Assembly (NCBI GenBank): GCA_013696965.1
Contig: JACCXN010000010.1
Location: 67,592 to 131,591, forward strand
Direction: 5' to 3'
Length of the DNA stretch: 64,000 nt
Origin: Bacteroidota bacterium
GTDB lineage: Bacteria; Bacteroidota; Bacteroidia; JACCXN01
The position numbers and the translations under genes were made by a program. Below, piece by piece: positions 27,343 through 36,755 of this stretch; position 1 is the stretch's first letter, and every line of letters starts with the position of its first letter. The notes under the pieces were generated by a model. That model saw nothing but the letters and a program-made list of their open reading frames with translations. It was not told the DNA's origin and searched no databases.

Positions 27343-27729
27343 ATGAAAAACATTATTCTTATATCAATTTTATTTGTTTCTCATTTAACAATAAAAGCCC
27401 AAACCTTGAATTCTGAGGCTATTGCACAGGCTTTTAAATCTGGAAACGCGAAGGAACTATCCAAATATTTCAGTCCAAATGTTGAGCTTAAAGTTTTTAA
27501 CAAGGAAGATGTTTACAGCAAAACACAAGCTGAAATCATAGTTAAGGATTTTTTTACAAAAAACCCTCCAAAAAATTATGTTGAAGTTCACAATGGAACC
27601 TCCAAGGCCGGAGCCCAATATATTATAGGACAACTCACTACAGCAAACGGAACCTTCAGAATCAATTATTTCCTTAAAAAAAGTAGCGATTCCTATTTTA
27701 TTCAGGAACTTAGATTTGAAGAGGAATAA
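27343..27729 (+). CDS. DUF4783 small secreted protein
   Basis: 128 residues from ATG 27343 (a TTG at 27310 would add a non-typical N-terminus). Residues 1-18 are a signal peptide (M-K-N, hydrophobic core, I-K-A-Q). The mature part has A-I-A-Q-A-F-K-S-G-N-A-K-E-L-S-K-Y-F and V-Y-S-K-T-Q-A-E, then K-D-F-F-T-K-N-P, typical of the Bacteroidota DUF4783 family, which has an NTF2/cystatin-like look. The function of the family is not known to me. Its stop overlaps or abuts the nadC start (nadC ATG at 27731 lies one base after the DUF4783 stop), so the two are likely co-transcribed. Confidence 0.85.
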   Translation: MKNIILISILFVSHLTIKAQTLNSEAIAQAFKSGNAKELSKYFSPNVELKVFNKEDVYSKTQAEIIVKDFFTKNPPKNYVEVHNGTSKAGAQYIIGQLTTANGTFRINYFLKKSSDSYFIQELRFEEE

Positions 27730-27730
27730 A

Positions 27731-28576
27731 ATGGAGCATTTTTCTATTACGGATTTTATTAAACGTGCTTTTGAAGAAGATTCAGGGGATGGAGATCACA
27801 CCTCTTTGGCATGTATTCCTTTTGAAGCAACTGGAAAAGCAAATCTTATTGTCAAGGAAGAAGGGATATTGGCAGGAATGGAACTTGCAGAACAAATATT
27901 CTTTTATGCTGATCAAAACATCCAGTTTATTCCCTATATAAAAGATGGAAGTATAATTAAACCAGGTGATATAGCGTTTTTAGTTATAGGAAAAACACAA
28001 GCTATTTTAAAAGCAGAGCGAATTGCTTTAAATTGCCTGCAAAGAATGAGTGGAATAGCAACTCAGACACGAAATATTGTCAATAAGCTTGAAGGCTTAA
28101 ACACCCGCGTTTTAGATACCAGAAAAACCACACCGGGAATGCGTTATTTTGAAAAATTATCTGTTAAGGCCGGTGGAGGTGAAAATCACAGATTTGGCCT
28201 TTACGATATGATTATGATAAAAGACAACCATATTGATTATGCCGGAGGAATTAAACAGGCAATTGATTTAACACATAATTATTTAAAGAGGACAGGTAAA
28301 AATTTAAAAATCGAAATTGAAACCAGAAATTTAAATGAACTCCAACAGGTTTTAAATCAAGGAGGAATTGACAGAATAATGTTGGACAATTTTTCACCCT
28401 TGGATTTAAAAAAAGCCATTGCGATGATAAATAAAGAATATGAAACTGAAGCATCAGGAGGCATTACCGAAGAAACTATAAGGGATTATGCTTTATCAGG
28501 TGTTGATTACATTTCTATAGGTGCACTTACCCACCATATTAAGAGTCTTGATTTAAGCCTAAAGGCAATAAAATAA
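27731..28576 (+). CDS. nadC: Nicotinate-nucleotide pyrophosphorylase (carboxylating), NadC
   Basis: 281 residues from ATG 27731; a TTG five codons upstream is less likely. NadC converts quinolinate and PRPP to nicotinate mononucleotide, CO2 and PPi in de novo NAD synthesis. Family segments: E-E-D-S-G-D-G-D-H-T near the start, R-I-A-L-N-C-L-Q-R-M-S-G-I-A-T (about 96-110), D-T-R-K-T-T-P-G-M-R (about 128-137), G-G-G-E-N-H-R-F-G-L-Y-D (about 147-158), K-D-N-H (about 164) and E-A-S-G-G-I near 240. Substrate-binding Arg, Lys and His residues all look intact. No nadA or nadB is nearby. The next gene begins with no gap. Confidence 0.96.
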   Translation: MEHFSITDFIKRAFEEDSGDGDHTSLACIPFEATGKANLIVKEEGILAGMELAEQIFFYADQNIQFIPYIKDGSIIKPGDIAFLVIGKTQAILKAERIALNCLQRMSGIATQTRNIVNKLEGLNTRVLDTRKTTPGMRYFEKLSVKAGGGENHRFGLYDMIMIKDNHIDYAGGIKQAIDLTHNYLKRTGKNLKIEIETRNLNELQQVLNQGGIDRIMLDNFSPLDLKKAIAMINKEYETEASGGITEETIRDYALSGVDYISIGALTHHIKSLDLSLKAIK

Positions 28577-29506
28577 ATGCAACAAAAAATTTTCAACTAC
28601 CTAAAAGGCCTCAGAACAATTTCTGCTGCTATTGATTGGAGTAAACACCTAATCCTTCCTGGCTTTGACGGGACACCACTTTATTCTGTTATTAAGTTTT
28701 TTATTCAGGGTGTCAAAAAAAGTTCGCTAACAACCCGCGCCTCTGCTCTGGCTTTTAATTTCTTTATTGCCATTTTTCCAGGGCTCATATTTCTTTTCAC
28801 ACTAATTCCCTATATCCCCATTGATGATTTTCAAAATCAGTTGCTGCTTTTAATGAAAGACATTCTGCCTTACAATGCCTATGAATCAATTAAAATAACA
28901 ATAGAAGATTTGGTACTCAGGCAAAGAGGAGGACTACTTTCCATTGGCTTTTTTCTTGCGGTTTATTTTGCCACCAATGGTTTTAGTTCAATGATTGATG
29001 CATTTAACAATTCCTTTTATATTGCTGAAACAAGAAGTACACTCATGCAATTTATTATTTCTGTTGCCCTTGTTTTTATTATTACGATATTAATCTTAAT
29101 TGCCATTACCTTCATTGTTTTCAGCAGTTTAACTTTAAATTACCTATTAGAGAAGGGAATTTTACAGGATAACTACCATGTATCCTTGCTACATATAGGA
29201 AAATGGCTTGTAATTGTAGCCTTACTTTTCTTTTGTTTCTCCTTTATGTATTATATTGGACCGAGCAAAAAATCAAAGTTTAGATTTATTTCTGCAGGCT
29301 CCTCACTTTCCACCCTGCTTTCTATACTCACTTCTATTGGTTTTGCCTATTATGTCAATAATTTCGGACAGTACAATAAACTTTACGGTTCTATCGGAAC
29401 CATTATTGTTATCCTCCTTTGGATGCAGTTTAATTCACTTATCCTGCTTATTGGTTTTGAATTGAATGCCAGCATTAAACAAGGAAGGTTAGATAGGGAG
29501 GAATAA
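28577..29506 (+). CDS. YihY/BrkB-family inner membrane protein
   Basis: 309 residues with six membrane segments. The N-terminal part shows the family pattern: a first soluble stretch, then T-T-R-A-S-A-L-A-F-N-F-F-I-A-I-F-P-G near 52-69, and later Y-Y-I-G-P-S-K-K-S-K-F-R-F-I-S-A-G and L-Y-G-S-I-G-T-I-I-V-I-L-L-W-M-Q before the last helix. YihY/BrkB proteins were once annotated as ribonuclease BN, which is not supported; their role is still unclear (possibly transport). Its ATG follows the nadC stop directly. No terminator is visible in the 141 bases downstream. Confidence 0.92.
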   Translation: MQQKIFNYLKGLRTISAAIDWSKHLILPGFDGTPLYSVIKFFIQGVKKSSLTTRASALAFNFFIAIFPGLIFLFTLIPYIPIDDFQNQLLLLMKDILPYNAYESIKITIEDLVLRQRGGLLSIGFFLAVYFATNGFSSMIDAFNNSFYIAETRSTLMQFIISVALVFIITILILIAITFIVFSSLTLNYLLEKGILQDNYHVSLLHIGKWLVIVALLFFCFSFMYYIGPSKKSKFRFISAGSSLSTLLSILTSIGFAYYVNNFGQYNKLYGSIGTIIVILLWMQFNSLILLIGFELNASIKQGRLDREE

Positions 29507-29647
29507 TGTATTAATTTCCCTTTATTTTACTCTATTATACCATTTCCAGGTATAATATACAGTATTTTATTTCTTTTCTTTTTGTTTTCCCTTAGATAAA
29601 AAAAAAAATTAACTTCGCCTCTGTAAATATCTTAACCCACAGGCATA

Positions 29648-32600
29648 ATGAAGAAAATTTTACTATCCTTAGCTATAATAATAATCTTTCATACAAGTGT
29701 TTTCTCACAAACTTACGATGCCCTTCAGCCTCCTAACACTTACAGGAATGCTGACAATCCTTATTATTGGCAGAATCGAAAACCTCACCCAACATACTGG
29801 CAACAGGATGTACATTATACCATTAAGGCCAATATTGATGAGAAAACAGATATAATTACTGCTGTTGAAGAATTGGTATATTGGAATAATTCTCCGGACG
29901 AACTTAATTTTGTTTTTTTTCATCTTTTTCAAAATGCATTTCAGCCTGATTCTTATTATGATAAACTTCACAAGGAAAATAAGGTAAATCCCAAATATGG
30001 CAAATACGAAAGCCAGAGGTTAGGCACCCAAATATCGAAAATTACTGTTGATGGCAAGGAGGTTAAAACCGAATTGGATAATACAGTTTTGAAAGTTTAT
30101 TTGCCAAAAGGTTTAAAAAGTGGAGAATCAATAAAGTTTAATATTGATTTTAAAACCTATTTCGACAAGGGAGGGGATGTAAGAAGAAGGATGAAAATAT
30201 TTAATGCTTATGGTTACAAGCACTATGACGGAGTGCATTGGTATCCCCGAATTTCTGTTTATGATAATAAATTTGGCTGGTCGCCCGATCAACATTTAGG
30301 TAGGGAGTTTTATGGAAACTTTGGAACCTATGATGTTGAACTTACTTTTGCCAATAATTTTATTTTAGATGCCACTGGTAATTTAATAAACAGGAATGAA
30401 GTTCTTCCTTCCGAATTGCTTAAAAAGTTAGATATCCGGAATTTTAAGGATAAACCACTTTATGAAACTCCTTCAGTGATTATTCCATACGACAGCACCA
30501 TAAGAAAGACCTGGAAGTTTCATGCTGAAAACGTTCATGATTTTGCTTTTACCTCTGACCCAACTTATAGAATAGGTGAAGCTGAATGGAATGGTATAAA
30601 AACTATTGCACTTGCCCAGGAGCCCCATGCATCCAGATGGCAGAATGCAGCAGAATTTGCAGCCAAAGTTATACAGGTTTATTCTGAGGATATTGGAATG
30701 TATGCCTATCCTAAAATGATTGTAGCTGATGCACAGGATGGAATGGAATATCCTATGTTGACTTTAGATGGAGGATTCGAACCTGATAATCATGGTTTAT
30801 TGGCTCATGAAATAGCCCATAACTGGTTTTATGGCATGGTTGCAAGTAATGAAACCTACAGGGCTTTCATGGATGAGGGCTTTACTCAATTTCTAACCTC
30901 ATGGAGCTTAAGGCGAATCGAGGGGGAGGAAATGACACTTTCGCCCCCAGCATCTCCTTATGTTAGAAAATTCAAGGAGCCAGCAAACACAATGGACAGA
31001 AATGTATATTCAGGTTATATGGCAGATGCCATACTTACATCTGATGATGCTTGCTTAAATACACATTCTGATCAATTTGGCGGAGCTTTAAGGCACGGTG
31101 GAGGATACAGGCAAGTATATTATAAAACAGCCACCATGCTTTACAACCTGCAATATGTTTTAGGGGATAGCTTGTTTTGGAATGCTATGCAACATTATTT
31201 TAACCAATGGAAATTTGCTCACCCCTATCCTGAGGACTTTCGTAATTCAATTATTAATTATACTAAAGTGGATTTGAACTGGTTTTTTGACCAGTGGTTA
31301 GAAACCACAAAAAAGATTGATTACAAAGTAAAATCTATAAAAAAGGGAGATGGGAAAGACAACTACCTGATTACTTTTAAAAGAAAAGAGAGGATGCAAA
31401 TGCCTTTAGACTTTGATGTAATTGCAAAAAACGACTCTGTTTATAGTTTTCACATTCCTAATAATTGGTTTGAAAAGCAAACTACTGCTACAATTCTCCC
31501 CAGATGGATTGGATGGGATATATTACAACCAAATTACACAGCGCAGGTAAGTATTCCATGGGGAATAAAAAATATAGTAATTGATCCTACAGAAAGACTT
31601 GCAGATGTTTATATGCTAAACAACAGCAAAAAAACTCCTGTTTCTTTAAAACTTGATCATAAGATATACAATGCTCCGAGTTGGAAAAAATATGAACTTT
31701 TTGCTCGTCCGGATGTATGGTACAATGGTTATGACGGAATAAAAGCGGGTTTTCATGTAAACGGAAATTATTTTAATAAACATCATATTTTTGATTTGTC
31801 TGCCTGGTATAATACTGGCATTTTACAAAATCAGCAAATGGCCAGCCCTGCACCAAATGATTATGATTTAATTAATTTTCGTTTATCTTATAAAACTTCA
31901 ATTGACAAATTAATTAAGAAAAGCAATTTCTTTTTGTCTGCTCGCTCCCTTGATGGTTTACGCATGCTTACCACTGGTGTTGAAAGATTTAACAAGCATG
32001 GGAACAACAGGGTTTATAGCTATTTTAAAACAATGGTAAGGCCTGATACAAGTGATACTTATTACCTTTTATTTCCAAATGAATGGATTCCTAATAAATT
32101 CAATAACACCATTAATTTTGGAATGGATCACAACTACTTTTATCAGAAAGGTAAAGGAATGATCAATTTGAATTTAAAAAGCTCGGCTTTTGGGGATTAT
32201 GATTATTCTATACTCTCCTTAAATGTGGTAAACTACAACAAATTGGGAAAATTTGATATAAACACAAGGACTTTTGCTCAGTTTGGCGCAGCAAGATCAT
32301 TGCCCAGAGAATCTGCCTTGTATTTATACGGTGCTAATCCTGAAGAATTAATGGAAAATAAATATACGCGTTCGGCAGGCATTTTCCCTCCCGAATGGGG
32401 TGGATTCGGAGTAACTACGAATCACTTCCATCATGGTGGCGGATTGAACCTGAGAGGATATTCCGGATATGTTGCTCCTGCAATAAATAATGAAACGGAT
32501 TTAGTTTTGGCATACAAAGGACTTACAGGTGCGGCATTCAATATTGAAATTGAATTTGATAGATTAATTGCACTTATGCCAAGAAGGTTAAGAAATACTT

Positions 32601-32875
32601 TTAAAATTGATTCATATCTTTTTGCTGATGCTGGAGTGATTAATACAAACTTGCCGGGAGAAAGGCTTAGGTTTGATTACCTTAGAGCTGATGCAGGAAT
32701 TGGCACAGCCCTTACTATTAAAAAATGGGGACCACTGCAAATGGTAAACCCTTTGACCATTCGCTTTGACGTTCCTTTCTTTATTAATAGAACTCCTGCA
32801 GTTGATCCAGAACCAATTGAACCTTTAGACTACATTCGATTTAGATGGGTAATTGCTGTGAGCAGGGCTTTTTAA
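29648..32875 (+). CDS. M1-family zinc metallopeptidase with C-terminal beta-rich half
   Basis: 1075 residues. Signal peptide 1-20. The M1 catalytic domain carries G-M-E-Y-P (365-369, the G-x-M-E-N equivalent), the zinc motif H387-E-I-A-H391 and the third ligand E410, exactly 19 residues later. The motif set fits a periplasmic or outer-membrane aminopeptidase that trims peptides from the N-terminus. The last 400 or so residues (about 675-1075) are not ordinary M1: they are rich in aromatic and alternating hydrophobic residues, ending R-F-R-W-V-I-A-V-S-R-A-F, like a beta-barrel with a terminal aromatic. That suggests an outer-membrane-anchored enzyme. It is a stand-alone gene, about 140 bases after the YihY gene. 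Confidence 0.9.
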   Translation: MKKILLSLAIIIIFHTSVFSQTYDALQPPNTYRNADNPYYWQNRKPHPTYWQQDVHYTIKANIDEKTDIITAVEELVYWNNSPDELNFVFFHLFQNAFQPDSYYDKLHKENKVNPKYGKYESQRLGTQISKITVDGKEVKTELDNTVLKVYLPKGLKSGESIKFNIDFKTYFDKGGDVRRRMKIFNAYGYKHYDGVHWYPRISVYDNKFGWSPDQHLGREFYGNFGTYDVELTFANNFILDATGNLINRNEVLPSELLKKLDIRNFKDKPLYETPSVIIPYDSTIRKTWKFHAENVHDFAFTSDPTYRIGEAEWNGIKTIALAQEPHASRWQNAAEFAAKVIQVYSEDIGMYAYPKMIVADAQDGMEYPMLTLDGGFEPDNHGLLAHEIAHNWFYGMVASNETYRAFMDEGFTQFLTSWSLRRIEGEEMTLSPPASPYVRKFKEPANTMDRNVYSGYMADAILTSDDACLNTHSDQFGGALRHGGGYRQVYYKTATMLYNLQYVLGDSLFWNAMQHYFNQWKFAHPYPEDFRNSIINYTKVDLNWFFDQWLETTKKIDYKVKSIKKGDGKDNYLITFKRKERMQMPLDFDVIAKNDSVYSFHIPNNWFEKQTTATILPRWIGWDILQPNYTAQVSIPWGIKNIVIDPTERLADVYMLNNSKKTPVSLKLDHKIYNAPSWKKYELFARPDVWYNGYDGIKAGFHVNGNYFNKHHIFDLSAWYNTGILQNQQMASPAPNDYDLINFRLSYKTSIDKLIKKSNFFLSARSLDGLRMLTTGVERFNKHGNNRVYSYFKTMVRPDTSDTYYLLFPNEWIPNKFNNTINFGMDHNYFYQKGKGMINLNLKSSAFGDYDYSILSLNVVNYNKLGKFDINTRTFAQFGAARSLPRESALYLYGANPEELMENKYTRSAGIFPPEWGGFGVTTNHFHHGGGLNLRGYSGYVAPAINNETDLVLAYKGLTGAAFNIEIEFDRLIALMPRRLRNTFKIDSYLFADAGVINTNLPGERLRFDYLRADAGIGTALTIKKWGPLQMVNPLTIRFDVPFFINRTPAVDPEPIEPLDYIRFRWVIAVSRAF

Positions 32876-32965
32876 ATTATTTTATTTCTCAACAAAAGTA
32901 GCTCAAAACTCCTTTTACCATTGAGCATTTAAAATATGACAATTAAATGACAAAAACAGTTTTTG

Positions 32966-34243
32966 TTATTTCACTAAAGCTGCAAAATACAGCACCAAAT
33001 CTGGAAATACAGTAACAAGAGCAAGGGTTAAAACCAGGCAAAGCATAAATGGAAGAGAAGCTGTTACAACCTGATTAAAGGGCTTATTGAATAAACCACT
33101 GGAAACAAAAAGATTAATTCCTATTGGAGGTGTCATATAGCCTATTTCAAGGGCGAGAATAAAAATAATACCCAAATGAATCAGGTCAACATCATAAAAC
33201 AAGGCTGTTGGAACAAGTAAAGGGGCAAGAATAAGTATAGCGGAAATTACATCCATAAATAGTCCTGCTATTAAAAGAACCAAAATTGTAAGAAACAGGA
33301 ACATGTATTTAGAAGTAACCATTTCAGTCATAAAATCAACAAGCATGAATGGAATATCCTGAAGGGTGAGAAAATAGTTAAAGACAGTTGCCATGGCAAT
33401 TATTATAAAAATAATTCCAAGAACAATAACAGAATCATAAAGAGTTTGAACTAAATCCTTAATTTTCATTTCTCTAAACACGAACATTTCTATAATAATG
33501 GCATAAACTGCAGCTACTGCAGCGGCCTCGGTAACGGTATAAATTCCAGCATAAATACCACCAAGAATAATTACAGGCATCATAATAGCCGGTATTCCCT
33601 TGGCAAAACTAACAGCAGCAAGCCTTGCAGAAAACTTTACCGTAGGCAGATTAAGCTTAAATCCATAATAAAGACACATAATCATCAATAATACCCCTGC
33701 AATTGCACCAGGAACAATACCTGCTATGAATAATTTATTTACGTTGGCACCGGTTACCATAGCAAAAACAATAAGCGGAATGCTTGGGGGAATGAGTATA
33801 CCAAGGGAACCTGAAACAGTTAATGCTCCCAGTGAAAGATTTTCGGGATAACCATTTTTTATTAATGCTGGGTACATAATTGTTCCAATTGCAATTAGGG
33901 TTACTGGGGAAGAACCGGAAATGGCGGCAAAAAATATACAAGCAATCACGCTGGCAACAGCTAAACCACCCTTCATCCATCCAAAAGTGCTTAAGGCTAA
34001 ATCGATCAATCGCCCTGCTATTACTCCTCGCGCCATGATGGCCCCGGCAAAAACATACAAAGGAATTGCCAGTAACGCTGATTTATTTACTGAATCAAAC
34101 ATAGTTTTGGTTACAGCAAACATTGGGATATCAATATAAAGGTAAAAAAGCAGCAGGGAAATTCCACCAATGACTAAAAACAACTGGGCGCCTAAAAAAA
34201 CCAGCACCAATAGGGCAACTAAAACAATTAGCAGTTCCATCAA
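32966..34243 (-). CDS. dctM: TRAP transporter large permease (DctM)
   Basis: 425 residues with about 12 membrane segments, the normal size for the ion-coupled large subunit. Sequence signs: S-G-S-S-P-V-T-L-I-A-I-G-T (the G-S-x-P-V/A motif near 108-120), G-S-L-G-I-L-I-P-P-S-I-P-L-I and the second I-P-P-like segment Y-M-T-P-P-I-G-I-N-L-F-V-S-S-G near 370-385. It carries solute driven by a sodium or proton gradient with the solute delivered by the periplasmic binding protein. The start overlaps the small-permease stop by four bases, and the whole set is one operon. The substrate is unknown. Confidence 0.95.
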   Translation of the reverse strand: MMELLIVLVALLVLVFLGAQLFLVIGGISLLLFYLYIDIPMFAVTKTMFDSVNKSALLAIPLYVFAGAIMARGVIAGRLIDLALSTFGWMKGGLAVASVIACIFFAAISGSSPVTLIAIGTIMYPALIKNGYPENLSLGALTVSGSLGILIPPSIPLIVFAMVTGANVNKLFIAGIVPGAIAGVLLMIMCLYYGFKLNLPTVKFSARLAAVSFAKGIPAIMMPVIILGGIYAGIYTVTEAAAVAAVYAIIIEMFVFREMKIKDLVQTLYDSVIVLGIIFIIIAMATVFNYFLTLQDIPFMLVDFMTEMVTSKYMFLFLTILVLLIAGLFMDVISAILILAPLLVPTALFYDVDLIHLGIIFILALEIGYMTPPIGINLFVSSGLFNKPFNQVVTASLPFMLCLVLTLALVTVFPDLVLYFAALVK

Positions 34244-34773
34244 ATCATTTGTTTTTGAACTATTTCTTCTTCCTGTCTTCGCCCGGAATATACATCATAC
34301 CATAAAAGACTTGAAAAGGCATATCGAATAGCAGAAAGCAAAAAACTAAGCGGTACAATGAGTATTATCCACCATATTGGAATACCCAGAACAACATCAA
34401 TATCGTTCATCTCTTTACTAATTTGCATGTATTCATAGGAAAGTAAGCAAATAATAAAAAGGAAAACTGAAGCCAAAAAACAAGTAACAATATTCATTAA
34501 ATATTTTGTTTTAGGCTTTACTTTGGCTTTTATAAATTCAATTTCAACATGGCGTAATTTGGATGTCGCAATTTGAAATCCAATAAAACCCAGCCATACC
34601 ATCAGATAAGTAGCAAGTCGGTCAACACCGAATAAGGGTTCTTTTAATGCATACCGGGAAACAGTACCGGCAAAAACTATAACTACAATGGCAGTAATAA
34701 CAGCAACAGCAAAATATTTTTCGAAAATTTCAAATTTTGCATTCGCTTTCAGGTAATAACCTGTTAAGGACAT
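34240..34773 (-). CDS. dctQ: TRAP transporter small permease (DctQ)
   Basis: 177 residues with four membrane helices. The segment G-V-D-R-L-A-T-Y-L-M-V-W-L-G-F-I-G near 50-66 and R-H-V-E-I-E-F-I near 76-83 are the usual DctQ signature. It partners DctM in the inner membrane. The start is 5 bases from the binding-protein stop, and its own stop overlaps the DctM start by four bases, so P, Q and M are translationally coupled. Confidence 0.95.
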   Translation of the reverse strand: MSLTGYYLKANAKFEIFEKYFAVAVITAIVVIVFAGTVSRYALKEPLFGVDRLATYLMVWLGFIGFQIATSKLRHVEIEFIKAKVKPKTKYLMNIVTCFLASVFLFIICLLSYEYMQISKEMNDIDVVLGIPIWWIILIVPLSFLLSAIRYAFSSLLWYDVYSGRRQEEEIVQKQMI

Positions 34774-34778
34774 ATATT

Positions 34779-35780
34779 CTATTTTTTAGATTGCCTGTAT
34801 TTCTGAATTTCATTGTTCATGCGTTGCATAATACCTGTTCCAATCTTTTTTTCCATAATAGCATAAACGGGCTTTGTTGCTTTTTTAAACTCCTCTCTTT
34901 GGGCATCAGTAAGCCTGATTAACTTAACTCCTGAAATCTCCTCCATTGAGTTTACCATTTCTGCATCATCATCACGCACATATTTATTTGATCTTTTTTG
35001 AAGGTTTACTTTTGCAGCAGAGGCAATAATTGCAGTTTGAGCATGTGGGGGAAGTTTATCATAGAACTTCTTTGATATTACAATAGCACCTGGTTGATAA
35101 ATATGATTGGATAAAGTAAAATGTTTGCTTGCAGTTGTCCAGCCTGTAGATATTGAAAAAATCGGTGTTTGATCAAAACCATCAACCATTCCTGACTTTA
35201 AAGAAACGAGAACATCCGGAGTTGAAATTGGCACAGGGGTAGCTCCAAGTGACTTGTAAAAATTAATATAAACATCTGATTCCTGGGAACGCATTTTTAA
35301 TCCTTTCAAATCCTCAGGTTTTGTTATTGGTTTATGGCGTGTTCCAAAACTCCTCCAACCGTTGGATCCCCACATTACCAGCATGAGGCCTTTTTTTTCT
35401 AAAATATCAGACATGGGCTTGAACATTGCGTCCATTACATGGTCAGCTTCTGCATCAGATTCAAAAAGAAAAGGCAGTTCAAACACTTGTAATTCTGGAA
35501 TTCCTAGAGCTTCTGCAAGGGCTGCGGTTGTAAATCCTCCAGCCTCAAGTGTGCCCATTGCTACACTTTTTATCATTTCAACCTCGCCTCCAAGCTGTCC
35601 ACCTAAATAGGTTTTAAACTTTAAAGCCCCTTGGGCTTTACCCTCTGCATAAGTGATGTATTCATTCAAACCGGTTTCCCAGGGACTATCCTTGGGAATT
35701 ACACTTCCGAATTTAACTTTGAATTCTTGGGTTGTAAAAACAACAACAACTATTAGGGCCAGGAATGTTTTCATAAACAA
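34779..35780 (-). CDS. dctP: TRAP transporter substrate-binding protein (DctP)
   Basis: 333 residues. A weak signal-like hydrophobic N-terminus (1-17) is followed by the DctP domain: K-D-S-P-W-E-T-G-L-N-E-Y near 30-41, Y-L-G-G-Q-L-G-G-E-V-E-M (58-69), E-L-P-F-L-F near 98, W-G-S-N-G-W-R-S-F near 130-138, L-K-G-L-K-M-R-S-Q-E and P-T/V-P-I-S, which normally contacts the carboxylate, then V-D-G-F-D-Q-T near 195. It captures an organic acid or similar solute in the periplasm. A second ATG two codons in could also start it. The TatT homologue lies immediately upstream on the same strand. Confidence 0.93.
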   Translation of the reverse strand: MFMKTFLALIVVVVFTTQEFKVKFGSVIPKDSPWETGLNEYITYAEGKAQGALKFKTYLGGQLGGEVEMIKSVAMGTLEAGGFTTAALAEALGIPELQVFELPFLFESDAEADHVMDAMFKPMSDILEKKGLMLVMWGSNGWRSFGTRHKPITKPEDLKGLKMRSQESDVYINFYKSLGATPVPISTPDVLVSLKSGMVDGFDQTPIFSISTGWTTASKHFTLSNHIYQPGAIVISKKFYDKLPPHAQTAIIASAAKVNLQKRSNKYVRDDDAEMVNSMEEISGVKLIRLTDAQREEFKKATKPVYAIMEKKIGTGIMQRMNNEIQKYRQSKK

Positions 35781-35839
35781 ATAGTATTAAATAATTAATT
35801 TGAGAATAAGCAATTTTGAAATTCTCATTGCTTTTTCAC

Positions 35840-36679
35840 TTATTCAAACAAACTTTTTTCATCTTTCAAAAGTCTTTCAGCCTTGATTTTTGCAATTGTA
35901 TTTTCCGCATAAATAGCTGGATAGCCCGAAATATCAGCCGACACCACATCATTTAGCAATTTTTTAAACAACTCGCGATCCTTTATTTTGGCATGTGTGC
36001 AATAGGCTTCTGCAAATAGAATCTTTGTTTCCAAATATTCAGGAGATGCAGCAATCGCTTTTTCAAACATTTCTTTGGCTTTAATGGGATCCTGATCACC
36101 CGTTATAGTTGGGACTAAGGCATAATAACCCCCAAAAAAACGGTAAGAACCTCCGTAAAAATAGTCCGGATCCAATTCAGTTACTCTATCCCATAAATAT
36201 CTAACTCTGGCCTTAGATGCCACTTTCTTAGTAAAAGGCGCAAACTTAGCCCATTTGGCTATATTTGCAGCAGTCCAATAAATAGCATCCAGATTTTCTT
36301 TGGTTACCAATTTAATTGCATCTTCCTCCTTTTTTGAAAGGTTAAAAGATTTGGCAAACATTTCAACTTGATTCATTGCTACCTCCCCAGCTTTAACGCC
36401 CTTGTCATATATTTCCAATTTTTGAACATTGTTTTCAGCATGTTCTCCTAAAAAGTAGTAAGCTCTGGATAATAAAACAGAAAGTTCATAATCATTTCCT
36501 TTTAATAAAATATCTTCAATTAAACGGATAGATTCCTCCAATTTAATTTTATCCTGTCTCTGGTTGAATAGCTCAAAGGCTTTAGCTTTGTTTGGATTAT
36601 CATTTGGATTAGCCTTAGTTGGAGAATGATTTAAGGAAATCAATAAAACTAGTGTCAGAAAAATACTTTTTAAATGCAT
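35840..36679 (-). CDS. TRAP-transporter-associated TatT-like TPR protein
   Basis: 279 residues with a signal peptide (1-23, ending T-K-A) and helical TPR-like repeats. The segment D-Y-F-Y-G-G-S-Y-R-F-F-G-G-Y-Y-A (near 171-186) and S-P-E-Y-L-E-T-K-I-L-F-A-E-A-Y-C (near 214-229) are the family signature of the TatT component, known from Treponema TatT/TatP systems, where the TPR protein binds the TRAP binding protein. It is 59 bases upstream of the DctP gene and in the same orientation, which fits a shared transporter. The TatT partner is thought to help load hydrophobic or unusual ligands; here the ligand is unknown. Confidence 0.85.
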   Translation of the reverse strand: MHLKSIFLTLVLLISLNHSPTKANPNDNPNKAKAFELFNQRQDKIKLEESIRLIEDILLKGNDYELSVLLSRAYYFLGEHAENNVQKLEIYDKGVKAGEVAMNQVEMFAKSFNLSKKEEDAIKLVTKENLDAIYWTAANIAKWAKFAPFTKKVASKARVRYLWDRVTELDPDYFYGGSYRFFGGYYALVPTITGDQDPIKAKEMFEKAIAASPEYLETKILFAEAYCTHAKIKDRELFKKLLNDVVSADISGYPAIYAENTIAKIKAERLLKDEKSLFE

Positions 36680-36755
36680 ATTTGTTTGTTTTTTTTATTC
36701 AGGGTTAAAATTAATAATTAAATTTTAAAGTTAAAAGTTTAAAAAAAACGAGGCT

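Noticed and set aside
32901-32926. GCTCAA/TTGAGC hairpin between the M1 and DctM genes
   Set aside because: The stem is only six bases with a 14-base loop and no T-tract, so it is too weak to call a terminator.
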